From: Flavobacterium psychrolimnae
GTDB taxonomy: Bacteria; Bacteroidota; Bacteroidia; Flavobacteriales; Flavobacteriaceae
Assembly: GCF_003312425.1 (NCBI RefSeq)
Contig: NZ_QNUX01000015.1
Location: 47,653 to 111,652, forward strand
Reading direction: 5' to 3'
Length of the DNA: 64,000 nucleotides
Shown: in pieces, positions 9,029 through 18,069 of the stretch
Layout of the letters: the number at the start of each line of letters is the position of its first letter
Numbering within the stretch: position 1 is the first letter of the stretch
Notes under the pieces: generated by a model
The model's database searches: none
What the model saw: the letters and a program-made list of their open reading frames with translations, nothing else
Told to the model about the DNA's origin: nothing
Made by a program: the position numbers and the translations under genes

Positions 9029-11194
9029 ATGATGGATTCAAAAAACAATATAGATAATACAAGAAGAAGCTTCCTTAAACTTACTGGCTTGGGCGGTGCT
9101 GCGCTTTGCATGGGTTTTTATTTACCAAGTGATGCAGCGGTAACTTTAATAAAACCCTCGGATTTAACTGCAGCCGATATTGAAATGTGCGCATGGATAC
9201 TCATTAATACATCTGGTAAAGTGACCTTAGTAAGCCACCGTGCCGAAATGGGTCAGGGAGCATATCATTCAATTCCGCAAATTATCGCTGAGGAACTGGA
9301 AGTTAATTTAAAAGACATCGACGTTATTTTTGCGCAAGGAAATGAAAAAAAATACGGAAATCAAATAACTGGAGGCAGTTCAACCATCAGATCTTCTTAC
9401 AAGAGGTTACTTCAGCTGAGTGCCACGGCACGTGAAATGCTGATAACAGCAGCAGCTTTGCAATGGAAAGTATCCGTGAATGATTGTTATGCAGAAGCTG
9501 GACATGTCATACACCGACCATCTGCCAAAAAAATGCACTACGGAGAACTCGTACTGCAAGCTTCAAAACTAGAAGCACCAAAAAATCCAAAACTTAAAAA
9601 AATATCCGAATATAAGCTGATTCGTCAGCCATTACACCGTTTGGATACGCCCATGAAACTTAATGGAAGTGCCATCTTTGGTTTGGATAAAAAAATTCCC
9701 GGAATGCTATATGCTGCCGTGGAAAGAAACCCAAGACTACGCGGAAAAGTAAAAAGCTTTGACGATTCCGAAGCAAAAAAGATACCCGGAGTAAAAAATA
9801 TTTTCGTCGTAAAAATGATGGTACACAATACCATTCGGGAAGGTATAGCCGTTGTCGCTGATTCTACCTGGGCAGCGTTAGAAGGAAAAAAAGCTTTGCG
9901 AGTAACATGGGATGATACCGGATTTGAACATGTAAATAGTCTTGAAATTTTCAAGCGTCAGGAAGATTTTTTAAAAATAAAAGAAGGATTGCCACTTAAA
10001 TCTCAAGGTAATCCGACTGCAATCATAGAAAAATCAAAAAAGAAAGTTGACGTAATTTATCAGACACCTTATCAATCCCATAGTTGTATGGAACCTCTGA
10101 ATTGCATTGCCCATTTCCAAGGAGATAAGATAGAAATTTGGGGTCCGATTCAAGCGCCTGGGTGGGTTCAGGATTTTATAAGTACCCAAATGGGAATTGC
10201 AAAAGACAAGGTAATTGTCAACATGACTTTTCTTGGTGGTGGTTTCGGAAGAAAAGCCTTTACGGATTATCCACATGAAGCTGTCCTGATTTCAAAAGAA
10301 ATTGGTGCTCCGGTTCAAGTAGTTTGGTCAAGGGAAGATGATTTAAAACAAGGACCTTATCGACCAGGAATCTCTTACCGCTGTGAAGGAGTGGTTTCAG
10401 AAGGGAAAATTGAGGCACTTAAATTTAGAATGGCGGGCCAAAATAACGACCACTGGAGTGGAGGAAAAAAAGACGTGCCAAATGATAGCACAAGCGAGGG
10501 ATTCTTAGAACCCTACTACGCAAGCATCAAAAATTTAAGTATTTCAGATGTTCCATTTGAAACACCGCTGCCAACAATGTGGTGGCGTTCCGTATATGCA
10601 TCCACCAATGGATTTGCCTATGAGAGTTTTATGGACGAAATGGCAGTAGAAGCTGGCAAAGATCCTCTCGATTTTAGAAGAACTCATCTTCAAGACAAAA
10701 GATGCCAAAAACTAATCGATAAAATGGAAGAAGTTTCCGGCTGGAAAAAAAGAAATAAAAATGAAGGTTACGGTGTAGCCATTACAGAATGTTTCAAATC
10801 AACAGTAGGTCACATCGTAAAAGTATCAAAAAATATCTCTGGCGGTGTCAAAATTGACAAAGTTTGGGCTGTTATGGATTGTGGATGGTATGTAAATCCT
10901 GATATCATTCGCGCACAAGTCGAAGGTTCTATAGTCATGGGACTTGGTGCGGCTACGATACATGAAATCACGTTCAAAGATGGTAAAGTCGAACAAAACA
11001 ATTTCTATGATTATCCAATGCCTCGCATTACGGATATTCCACCAATAGAAGTATATATTATAGAAAATGAAGAAGATGCAGGCGGAGTTGGTGAACCTGC
11101 CCTTCCTCCTTTTGCACCTGCACTGACAAATGCTATTTTTGACCTGACTGGCAAAAGAATACGAAAATTACCTTTCAGTCTTGCAACGGTATAA
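9029..11194 (+). CDS. iorB: Molybdopterin-binding large subunit, isoquinoline 1-oxidoreductase beta type
   Basis: Catalytic subunit of a xanthine-oxidase-family molybdenum hydroxylase. A twin-arginine signal is clear (TRRSFLKLTGLGGAALCMGF, from about residue 11), so the folded complex is exported to the periplasm. Family motifs visible include EMGQGAYHSIPQI, GGSSTIRSSY, LGGGFGRKAF and, near the end, GGVGEPALPPFAPALTNAI, which carries the catalytic Glu. At 721 residues it has the IorB length. The small subunit lacks a Tat signal and presumably travels with this one. A strong terminator-like hairpin follows. The substrate (aldehyde, N-heterocycle or other) cannot be told from sequence. Confidence 0.9.
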   Translation: MMDSKNNIDNTRRSFLKLTGLGGAALCMGFYLPSDAAVTLIKPSDLTAADIEMCAWILINTSGKVTLVSHRAEMGQGAYHSIPQIIAEELEVNLKDIDVIFAQGNEKKYGNQITGGSSTIRSSYKRLLQLSATAREMLITAAALQWKVSVNDCYAEAGHVIHRPSAKKMHYGELVLQASKLEAPKNPKLKKISEYKLIRQPLHRLDTPMKLNGSAIFGLDKKIPGMLYAAVERNPRLRGKVKSFDDSEAKKIPGVKNIFVVKMMVHNTIREGIAVVADSTWAALEGKKALRVTWDDTGFEHVNSLEIFKRQEDFLKIKEGLPLKSQGNPTAIIEKSKKKVDVIYQTPYQSHSCMEPLNCIAHFQGDKIEIWGPIQAPGWVQDFISTQMGIAKDKVIVNMTFLGGGFGRKAFTDYPHEAVLISKEIGAPVQVVWSREDDLKQGPYRPGISYRCEGVVSEGKIEALKFRMAGQNNDHWSGGKKDVPNDSTSEGFLEPYYASIKNLSISDVPFETPLPTMWWRSVYASTNGFAYESFMDEMAVEAGKDPLDFRRTHLQDKRCQKLIDKMEEVSGWKKRNKNEGYGVAITECFKSTVGHIVKVSKNISGGVKIDKVWAVMDCGWYVNPDIIRAQVEGSIVMGLGAATIHEITFKDGKVEQNNFYDYPMPRITDIPPIEVYIIENEEDAGGVGEPALPPFAPALTNAIFDLTGKRIRKLPFSLATV

Positions 11195-11205
11195 TCAAGA
11201 CCTTT

Positions 11206-11257
11206 ATTAGCTAAGATTGTTCAGCATTTCTGGATGATCTTAGCTAATTTTTTTTTT
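11206..11257 (+). terminator. Rho-independent terminator after the large subunit
   Basis: The 12-bp inverted repeat ATTAGCTAAGAT (11206-11217) and ATCTTAGCTAAT (11237-11248) is followed by a run of T. It lies 12 nt after the iorB stop and separates it from the cysteine desulfurase gene. Confidence 0.85.
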
Positions 11258-11377
11258 GAAGGCCACATATAATTGCAATAATTCAAATCCTTCTGCAGCA
11301 CCCGATTTCTAAAAATTTCAAAATTATCAAGATTCGTACATTCCCCAAAAAGTAGATGTACAACAATAGCGTAAACA

Positions 11378-12514
11378 ATGCCCATTCAAGAAATAATTTA
11401 TCTAGACAATAATGCCACAACACGCATTGATAATCGTGTATTGGACGCAATGCTTCCGTATTTCACGGATTTTTATGCCAATGCAAACAGCAGCCATCTC
11501 GCAGGATTATCGGTGAATGAAGCGGTCGAAATGGCGAGTTGGCAAACAGCAGAATTAATTGGAGCAAAACCTCATGAAATAGTTTTTACATCAGGAGCTA
11601 CCGAAGCCATAAATCTAGCAATTAGAGGACTTTCAACTGAAAATCGGAAACAAATTATAACCGTAACCACTGAACACAAAGCGATTTTGGATACCTGTAT
11701 TTTTATGGAAACCATTGGATTTGAAGTTACCTATCTTCCAACAAAAGGAAACGGCATGCTGGATTTAGGTATTTTAGCGCAAGCCATCTCCGAAAAAACT
11801 TTGCTGGTACTGGTCATGATGGCAAATAATGAAATCGGAACACTTCAGGAAATTAAAAAAATTGGAGAAATTGCTCATTCAAATGGAGCACTTTTTTTAT
11901 GTGATGCCACTCAGGCAGTAGGTAAAATTCCAATTGATGTCACTGATTTAGGAATAGATCTGATGCCTTTTTCCGCACATAAATTTTACGGTCCAAAAGG
12001 TATTGGCGCATTATTTATTTCGAATAAAGCAAAAATAAAACTAGAACCGCAAATTACAGGCGGTGGCCAGCAAAAGAACAAAAGAAGCGGCACCTTGAAT
12101 GTTCCGGGAATTATTGGAATTGGAAAAGCCTGCGAAATTGCAAAATCAGAAATGGAAATCGACAGCCAGAGGATAGCAATACTGCGCGACCTCCTTGAAA
12201 CCGAATTACTTAAAATCAAGGATTCTTTTGTAAACGGATGTACTCAAAACCGGCTGTACAATACTTTAAACATTTGTTTTCCGGGCGTAAATGCTGAAAA
12301 TTTAATTCTTGCATTGGGAAACATTTCGGTTTCTAATGGTTCTGCTTGTTCCGCAGTTATCTCAAAGCCTTCGCATGTTTTAAAAGCTTTAGGTCTTTCC
12401 GATGAAAATGCTTTAAGCTCCATAAGATTCAGTTTGGGCCGATTTACGACTTTTGAAGAAATCGAAACCACAATTGCTACAATTTCAAAGTTAGTACAAC
12501 AATTGAAATCATAA
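11378..12514 (+). CDS. Cysteine desulfurase (NifS/IscS family)
   Basis: PLP enzyme that takes sulfur from cysteine as a protein-bound persulfide. It starts with the signature IIYLDNNATT. The PLP-binding lysine is Lys202 in SAHKFYGPKG, and the persulfide cysteine is Cys324 in GSACSA. At 378 residues it is of the compact NifS type. No scaffold or Fe-S assembly genes are nearby. It lies between a xanthine-oxidase-family enzyme and a cofactor cluster that contains xdhC. Known systems (Rhodobacter capsulatus NifS4 with XdhC) use such a desulfurase to put the terminal sulfur on the molybdenum cofactor. I infer the same job here; a role in MoaD thiolation with the MoeB-rhodanese protein is an alternative. 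Confidence 0.87.
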   Translation: MPIQEIIYLDNNATTRIDNRVLDAMLPYFTDFYANANSSHLAGLSVNEAVEMASWQTAELIGAKPHEIVFTSGATEAINLAIRGLSTENRKQIITVTTEHKAILDTCIFMETIGFEVTYLPTKGNGMLDLGILAQAISEKTLLVLVMMANNEIGTLQEIKKIGEIAHSNGALFLCDATQAVGKIPIDVTDLGIDLMPFSAHKFYGPKGIGALFISNKAKIKLEPQITGGGQQKNKRSGTLNVPGIIGIGKACEIAKSEMEIDSQRIAILRDLLETELLKIKDSFVNGCTQNRLYNTLNICFPGVNAENLILALGNISVSNGSACSAVISKPSHVLKALGLSDENALSSIRFSLGRFTTFEEIETTIATISKLVQQLKS

Positions 12515-12654
12515 AAAAATCTGCTGTATAGGATTTAATTTTAAGACGATAATTAAATTCAGTCAGCAAATTGCATCGATAATTTTGCATCATATTGAAA
12601 ATTGTTTTCCATTACGCTATTTTTTCGACACCAATATGTGCAATATTCATCTTA

Positions 12655-13095
12655 CTAGCGATTTACTTTCCACTGATATGATTCGTCATTAAAAATTTCT
12701 TTGCCCCAAATCGGGAGTTCAGCTTTAATGCGTTCCACGATTTCATTGCAGGCTTCCATGGCAACAGTTCTGTGTTTTGAAGAGGTAAAAACGAATAGGC
12801 AAATTTCACCTGCATTTACAACACCTAGACTATGATAAACATGCATACATGTCAGGTCGTACTTAGAAAATACCGCTTCCCTGATTTCATGCATTTTGTC
12901 TAAAGCCATTGTTTCATAAGCGGTATATTCAATAGCTTGCACTGTGGCACCATCGATTACATCTTGCCGAATTTGTCCTAAGAAAATACTGTGTGCTCCA
13001 ATATCTTTTTTGGATGAATGCTTGGCAATACTATCTGAAATAAACGTCGGATGTATCGCTCCTTCAATAAAAATGTTTTTAATTGTCTTGCTCAT
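12655..13095 (-). CDS. moaE: Molybdopterin synthase catalytic subunit
   Basis: Large subunit of molybdopterin synthase, which adds two sulfurs from MoaD thiocarboxylate to cyclic pyranopterin monophosphate. Its 146 residues carry the family signatures GAHSIFLGQIR, AIEYTAYE, HSLGVVNAGE and HRTVAMEACNEIVERIK, and the active-site lysine segment PIWGKEIF. The start overlaps the end of moeB by 17 nt. It is the last gene of the eight-gene minus-strand cluster and converges on the cysteine desulfurase gene 140 nt away. Confidence 0.93.
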   Translation of the reverse strand: MSKTIKNIFIEGAIHPTFISDSIAKHSSKKDIGAHSIFLGQIRQDVIDGATVQAIEYTAYETMALDKMHEIREAVFSKYDLTCMHVYHSLGVVNAGEICLFVFTSSKHRTVAMEACNEIVERIKAELPIWGKEIFNDESYQWKVNR

Positions 13096-14200
13096 TATAT
13101 TTATCTTGTAATGCCATTATGCCGTCTTTTAAGTGGCGAATTGTTTTAGTTGTTCCGAATTTCTCTGTTAAAATTGCTGCGGCTTTCAAGCTCCTTTTTC
13201 CACTTTGACAAAATAGCAGAATATTTTTTTCGTTAATAGCATCCATTTTGATGCTCAATTCAGATAAAGGAATGTTTATGCAACGAAAATCCGCTTTAGG
13301 AAGTTCGTACTTTTCTCTTACGTCAATTACAATAGTATCCGAAATAGTACTTTTACGGACAAAATCAGCTGGAGAAAGTGCTCCAGTTTCAGTAACTGAA
13401 ATACCGCAGAGCCAATCATAATCCATCGCTTTAAAAGCAATTTCGGTTTTAGGTATCAGATTATAAGCAGCACTTCCACCTATGATTTCCAAAATAAAAA
13501 TTTCATTATTTAACAAATTGTATGTCAGTAACTTATTAAGCAACACCTCTCCTATTTTTGTAAGTAATTTAATAACTTCAGTGGCTTGCATGACTCCAAT
13601 TATCCCGGGTAAAACTCCCAAGACTCCCCCTTCATTACAATTTTGTACTTCGTCAGATTGTGGAGGATTTGGAAACAAATGTCGGTAGTTTGCTTGGACT
13701 CCGTTTTTATCCTTTACGTTAAAAACCGCGACTTGACCTTCATATTGATAAACGGCTCCAAAAACCAATGGTTTATCTAACAAAACACAGGCATCATTTA
13801 TCAGGTATCGTGAGGCAAAATTATCGGTACAATCAACTACAATGTCGAAATTTACAATTATTTCAAGCGCATTTTTTGAGCTTATCGCTGTATTATAAAT
13901 TGTGATCTTTGTTTCAGGATTGAGCCTTTTGAGCTTTTCTGCGGCCACTTCGACTTTAAATTTACCAATATCATCCGTTGTATACAAAACCTGACGTTGC
14001 AGGTTGCTTAAAGAAACGATGTCGTTATCTACGATTCCAACTCCACCAATCCCCGACGCTATGAGATACTGCAAAACCGGACATCCCAAACCACCGGCAC
14101 CAATCACTAGCACTTTGGCGGCAGCCAATTTTTGTTGCCCTTCCTGCCCAAAATTTTTCAGAGAATAATGGCGAGCATATCGAGCATTATAATTTTCCAT
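13079..14200 (-). CDS. moeB: MoaD-adenylating protein with C-terminal rhodanese domain
   Basis: E1-like enzyme that adenylates the C-terminal glycine of MoaD so that it can receive sulfur. The nucleotide-binding loop is GAGGLGC (34-40), followed by VDNDIVSLSNLQRQ, which contains the Asp and Arg used in adenylation. A rhodanese domain occupies roughly residues 270-373, with active-site loop CQSGKRS, so the protein may both activate and sulfurate MoaD. I do not see the two CxxC zinc pairs of E. coli MoeB. It is 1 nt downstream of moaD and overlaps moaE. A ThiF-like role in thiamine synthesis is possible by homology but disfavoured by the neighbours. Confidence 0.88.
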   Translation of the reverse strand: MENYNARYARHYSLKNFGQEGQQKLAAAKVLVIGAGGLGCPVLQYLIASGIGGVGIVDNDIVSLSNLQRQVLYTTDDIGKFKVEVAAEKLKRLNPETKITIYNTAISSKNALEIIVNFDIVVDCTDNFASRYLINDACVLLDKPLVFGAVYQYEGQVAVFNVKDKNGVQANYRHLFPNPPQSDEVQNCNEGGVLGVLPGIIGVMQATEVIKLLTKIGEVLLNKLLTYNLLNNEIFILEIIGGSAAYNLIPKTEIAFKAMDYDWLCGISVTETGALSPADFVRKSTISDTIVIDVREKYELPKADFRCINIPLSELSIKMDAINEKNILLFCQSGKRSLKAAAILTEKFGTTKTIRHLKDGIMALQDKYNEQDN

Positions 14201-14201
14201 A

Positions 14202-14429
14202 CTATCCTCCTGAATAAGGTGGCATAAGAGCTACCGTGTCATTTTGTTTTAATTCTAAATTTTCTTGAACTACTTTCATATTTACTGCAACCGCATATTT
14301 CCTGTCGGCCAGCTCGGGAAAAAGTTCTTGCAAAGTCACTTTCAGAGAATCAACATCACTTGCTTGCACAGTAATTTCTTTTCCTGTAAGTTCCGCTATT
14401 GAGCCAAAGGCTATAATTTTTATTTCCAT
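14202..14429 (-). CDS. moaD: Molybdopterin synthase sulfur carrier subunit
   Basis: Ubiquitin-like sulfur carrier of 75 residues ending in the required Gly-Gly (PPYSGG). The internal pattern LQELFPEL...YAVAVNMKVV...LKQNDTVALMPP is typical of MoaD. It is followed after 1 nt by its adenylating enzyme and then by moaE, so the three sulfur-transfer components are contiguous. Confidence 0.93.
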   Translation of the reverse strand: MEIKIIAFGSIAELTGKEITVQASDVDSLKVTLQELFPELADRKYAVAVNMKVVQENLELKQNDTVALMPPYSGG

Positions 14430-14533
14430 TTTTTACCTGAAGACTGTTATTTTACTAATTAACATTCACTTATATATTTTAAAATTCACTGTTTGCTTGA
14501 AATAAAAATACTGATTTTAAATTTCTGCATGTG

Positions 14534-15268
14534 CTATGCGCTTGTGAATATTAATTTATAAGAAGCCAAAAGTAAAACTGTCGCCAATACGTATTTTAAA
14601 ACATTATGATTAAACCTTTTAGCACCTAAATAAGCACCCAAAAATCCGCCAATAAAAGCGACAATAACATACAATACCATATCTTTTGTAAATGAAATTC
14701 CCTGTGTGAGCATCCCACCGAGTCCGGCAACTGAATTTACGAATATAAATGCAGCGCTGATAGCTGCAGTCTGCTTTTGATTAGTCCAATGCAATAACAG
14801 CAAAATAGGCGAAAGAATAATTCCTCCACCAATACCAATCATTCCGGAGAGTAAACCAACAATACCGCCGATGAATATCGCAAAGAAAACCTTGTGCGAC
14901 TTCAATTCATTGTCTTCCACATTTTTGAAAAAGAAAAAACGGAGGATTGGAAAAAGCAATAAAACTCCGAGAATTCGCTTGTAAATATTTTCTTCAACAG
15001 TCATCATTCCGCCAATAAAGGCCAACGGAATTGACGCAGCAGCCATAGGAATAAAAATTTTATATTTAAAGTAACCTCCTCTATAATAATGCGTAAAAGA
15101 AGTTATCGAAACAAAAAGATTAAGCACTAATGCTGTTGGTTTCATTTCCTCTGGTGCAATACCATAAATAGCCATCAAGGCCAAATAACCACTTGCTCCA
15201 CCATGCCCGACGGCTGCATATAAAAATGCAACAAAGAAGAGGATTACATAAAATAGTTCTACAGACAT
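14534..15268 (-). CDS. TauE/SafE-family permease (putative anion or sulfite exporter)
   Basis: Inner-membrane protein of 244 residues with about seven or eight hydrophobic segments. It has the family's two-repeat layout: AVGHGGASGYLALMAIYGI in the first half and GMIGIGGGIILSPILLLL in the second. TauE/SafE (TSUP) proteins move sulfite, sulfonates or other organic anions. Its place between moaD and moeA is recurrent in Bacteroidota cofactor clusters as far as I recall. Clearing sulfite made during sulfur handling is one possible reason; molybdate or tungstate transport is another. Neither is shown by the sequence. Confidence 0.85.
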   Translation of the reverse strand: MSVELFYVILFFVAFLYAAVGHGGASGYLALMAIYGIAPEEMKPTALVLNLFVSITSFTHYYRGGYFKYKIFIPMAAASIPLAFIGGMMTVEENIYKRILGVLLLFPILRFFFFKNVEDNELKSHKVFFAIFIGGIVGLLSGMIGIGGGIILSPILLLLHWTNQKQTAAISAAFIFVNSVAGLGGMLTQGISFTKDMVLYVIVAFIGGFLGAYLGAKRFNHNVLKYVLATVLLLASYKLIFTSA

Positions 15269-15316
15269 AGGATTATTGCTTCAGGCGGAATTTAAATATA
15301 TTTATTATAATAATGC

Positions 15317-16495
15317 CTACAATGGCAACAAATGAACCGTGACAATAGCGCCAGCTTTACAGCCAATGGACTCTTCCGGAAGAATAATAAAACAGTTAGC
15401 TTGCGCAAAAGAATGCAAACGAAAAGATTCTTGCGCATGCAAAGGGGTTACTTTTCCATTGCTGTAAAATGCTTTCAAAAAATGAGTCAGTCCAGCAGGC
15501 TTCGGATAATCGTGTGTAACAGAAGCTGTGATTTCTACCAAACTGGAGTGCAATCCCATACTACTTTCCAAAGCAGGAAGAACATATTCATAAAAGCAAG
15601 TCAACGATGATGACGGATTTCCGGGAAGTCCAAAAACCAACTTGTCTTCTTTTGTTCCAAAAAACAGTGGCTTGCCTGGCTTTTGCTTTATTTTATGAAA
15701 TTTTTCTTCAACTCCGCACGTATGGGCAGCTTGCGTAACAAAATCATAATCACCCACGCTAACGCCTCCGTTTAATAAAACGACATCATTAACTTCAAGT
15801 GCCTTTTGCAATACTTTCTGGAGTTCTTCAGGATCATCTTCAGCCGTTAGCACCATACTGTTTTTTATTCCAATTTTATTCAAAGCAGCTTTTAATTGAA
15901 ACGAATTGGCTTCATAAACCTGACCAAATTCTAAAGGATTACCCGGCTTTTGCAACTCATTTCCGGTAAGAATAATGGCCACCTTTGGCGGAGCATAAAC
16001 TGAAACTTCAACACAACCGATTCCTGCTAAAAAACCAATTGCCGCAGCAGAAAGATACATTCCTGAAACCATTGCAATATCACCCTGCTTTACCTCAGCT
16101 CCCTTGGAACGAACATTTGAACCCTGTTTTAGGTTTTCATCCTGAACAATTAACAGATTATTTTCAAAGTGAATCTTTTCCTGCATTACCACAGTGTCAG
16201 CATTTAAAGGCAAAGGTGCCCCGGTAAAAATTCTCGTAGCTTCGCCTTTACTTATTTTTATTTGCTCCGAAATTCCTGCTGCCATTTCACCTATTACTTT
16301 AAGCAAATTGCCCTTATCCTCGTATTTTAAAGCATATCCGTCCATAGAAGATTGCGCGAAGTTAGGGATATCAGTAGTTGCTATTATCCCCTTTGAAGTT
16401 ACCAATCCAAAAGCTTCGGAAAGCGGTAAAAGCACACTTTTTTTTGGCAAAGCTGCCTCAATAATAATTTGTTTCGCTTGTTTTACGGAAATCAT
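15317..16495 (-). CDS. moeA: Molybdopterin molybdenumtransferase
   Basis: Inserts molybdate into adenylylated molybdopterin. Family motifs seen are PNFAQSSMDGYAL near residue 43, EATRIFTGAPLPLNADTVVMQE, and the MoCF-domain motifs NGGVSVGDYDF and VFGLPGNPSS. At 392 residues it has the usual MoeA length with its C-terminal barrel. The start overlaps the end of the nucleotidyltransferase gene by 4 nt (translational coupling). Confidence 0.94.
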   Translation of the reverse strand: MISVKQAKQIIIEAALPKKSVLLPLSEAFGLVTSKGIIATTDIPNFAQSSMDGYALKYEDKGNLLKVIGEMAAGISEQIKISKGEATRIFTGAPLPLNADTVVMQEKIHFENNLLIVQDENLKQGSNVRSKGAEVKQGDIAMVSGMYLSAAAIGFLAGIGCVEVSVYAPPKVAIILTGNELQKPGNPLEFGQVYEANSFQLKAALNKIGIKNSMVLTAEDDPEELQKVLQKALEVNDVVLLNGGVSVGDYDFVTQAAHTCGVEEKFHKIKQKPGKPLFFGTKEDKLVFGLPGNPSSSLTCFYEYVLPALESSMGLHSSLVEITASVTHDYPKPAGLTHFLKAFYSNGKVTPLHAQESFRLHSFAQANCFIILPEESIGCKAGAIVTVHLLPL

Positions 16496-17082
16496 CTTCG
16501 TTTTATAAGTTGTTCATAGTCGGCTATCGTGTCAATATCAGTAGCTCCCTTTTCAAAATTTATTTCAGCAACATCATCTTTAAATTCCAGCAATAGCTTC
16601 TTCGCACCTTCATTTCCTGAAAGTTTCACCAACTCACCGAAATACTTCTTTGTAAACAAAACCGGTATTCCCAAAGTATCTGAATATGCCGAAGCAACAA
16701 TTCCTCTATCCGTAAACTTTTGTTTTTCTATTAATTGAAAAAAAATGGAAGCGTTGATAAACGGCTGGTCACAAACTGAAATTATACAATTACTTATATC
16801 TGGAAATGTGAATAACAGCTGCTGTATGCCAAAATTTAGCGATGAGCCCAATCCTTTTTCCCAATTTGGATTGTAGCAAGTTATACTCGGATGGAGTTCT
16901 TTCTCGATTTCAATTTTTTTTGAACCTGTGACCACAATGGTACTGCTGCTCACTTTAAGAGCTTGTTCCAAAGTATGATTTAACAACGTATTGCCATTAA
17001 ATTCCAAAAGTTGTTTTGGCTGTCCCAATCGAGAAGAATTTCCAGCTGCCAATATTAGTATCCCTGTTTTTTCGGTCATCAT
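16492..17082 (-). CDS. mocA: Molybdenum cofactor cytidylyltransferase-like (MocA type)
   Basis: Adds a nucleotide to Mo-molybdopterin. The NTP-binding N-terminus reads LILAAGNSSRLGQPKQLL. The PKQLL form is typical of MocA (CTP), whereas MobA (GTP) usually has DKGLL. CDQPFI matches the metal-binding Asp region. Xanthine-oxidase-family enzymes in bacteria often use the cytosine dinucleotide form, which fits the iorAB-type enzyme next door. The gene is 196 residues and overlaps both neighbours by 4 nt. CTP specificity is inferred from the motif; MobA-like GTP use cannot be excluded. Confidence 0.82.
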   Translation of the reverse strand: MMTEKTGILILAAGNSSRLGQPKQLLEFNGNTLLNHTLEQALKVSSSTIVVTGSKKIEIEKELHPSITCYNPNWEKGLGSSLNFGIQQLLFTFPDISNCIISVCDQPFINASIFFQLIEKQKFTDRGIVASAYSDTLGIPVLFTKKYFGELVKLSGNEGAKKLLLEFKDDVAEINFEKGATDIDTIADYEQLIKRR

Positions 17083-18059
17083 CCGCCAATTGTTATCATA
17101 CTTCGGTTTTCTAATTTACTGGCATCGATATTTTCAAAAACACCGCTGAATTGTCCTCCTAAAGCTTTGGCTTTTGCCAAAATCGTTTCTTCAATCAAAG
17201 GCAAAATCGCTTCTCCTTTGCGCAAAGCTCCAAGCAAATCAGTTTCACTTTTAGAAAACAGACAATTTTTTAATTTTCCATCAGCTGTCAGTCGCATGCG
17301 ATTGCATGTTTCGCAAAAAGGAGCGCTCATCGTACTAATTACAGCAAATGAGCCGCTGTGACCGGGAATCATATATCGTTTTGAAGTATCATTTGGCTCC
17401 GATTCCAAAGGAATTGCATCATAGGCAGATGCCACTTCTAACAAGATTTCATGTGATGTAAACACCTGGTTGCTAGTCCATTGATTACCGCTAAAAGGCA
17501 TGAATTCAATGAAGCGCACTTCAATATTATTATGTTTTGTCAATGCAATAAAATCCAAAATTTCATTGTCATTCAAGCCTTTCATAACCACAACATTTAT
17601 TTTCACCCGAATATCATGTTGCAATAACAATTCGATATTACTTCGCACTTGATGGTATAAATCTCTTCTTGTAATTTTCAAAAATTTATCAGCCTGCAAA
17701 GTATCAAGGCTGATGTTTATCGCTCTAATATTGGCTCCCAAAAGCTCATCAAGCATTTCATGAACTCGAATTCCGTTTGTGGTTATGGCGAGTTCAACTC
17801 CTAATTTCCCCAAAGATTCGATAATTTTTGGAGCATCTTTGCGTACAAGAGGTTCGCCTCCTGTCAAGCGTATTTTTTTGACGCCATTTGCTACAAATAA
17901 TTTTGCAATGGTTTCTATTTCGTCAACCTGCATCAATTTTGACGCTGGTGCAAAAGCATATTTTTCTTCTGGCATACAATAAAAGCAGCGCAGGTTACAG
18001 TTGTCAGTGAGTGAAATCCTGAGGTAATCATGTACGCGTCCGAAGGTATCTTTTATCAT
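17079..18059 (-). CDS. moaA: GTP 3',8-cyclase
   Basis: Radical-SAM enzyme for the first step from GTP towards cyclic pyranopterin. The SAM cluster motif is CNLRCFYC near residue 21. The second, C-terminal cluster is CETCNRMRLTADGKLKNC, and the chain ends with the two glycines needed for activity (TIGG). Length (326) is normal. It lies 10 nt after xdhC and overlaps the next gene by 4 nt. The partner MoaC is not in this cluster but is encoded as a fusion at 30140-31054. Confidence 0.95.
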   Translation of the reverse strand: MIKDTFGRVHDYLRISLTDNCNLRCFYCMPEEKYAFAPASKLMQVDEIETIAKLFVANGVKKIRLTGGEPLVRKDAPKIIESLGKLGVELAITTNGIRVHEMLDELLGANIRAINISLDTLQADKFLKITRRDLYHQVRSNIELLLQHDIRVKINVVVMKGLNDNEILDFIALTKHNNIEVRFIEFMPFSGNQWTSNQVFTSHEILLEVASAYDAIPLESEPNDTSKRYMIPGHSGSFAVISTMSAPFCETCNRMRLTADGKLKNCLFSKSETDLLGALRKGEAILPLIEETILAKAKALGGQFSGVFENIDASKLENRSMITIGG

Positions 18060-18069
18060 TTTCTATCTT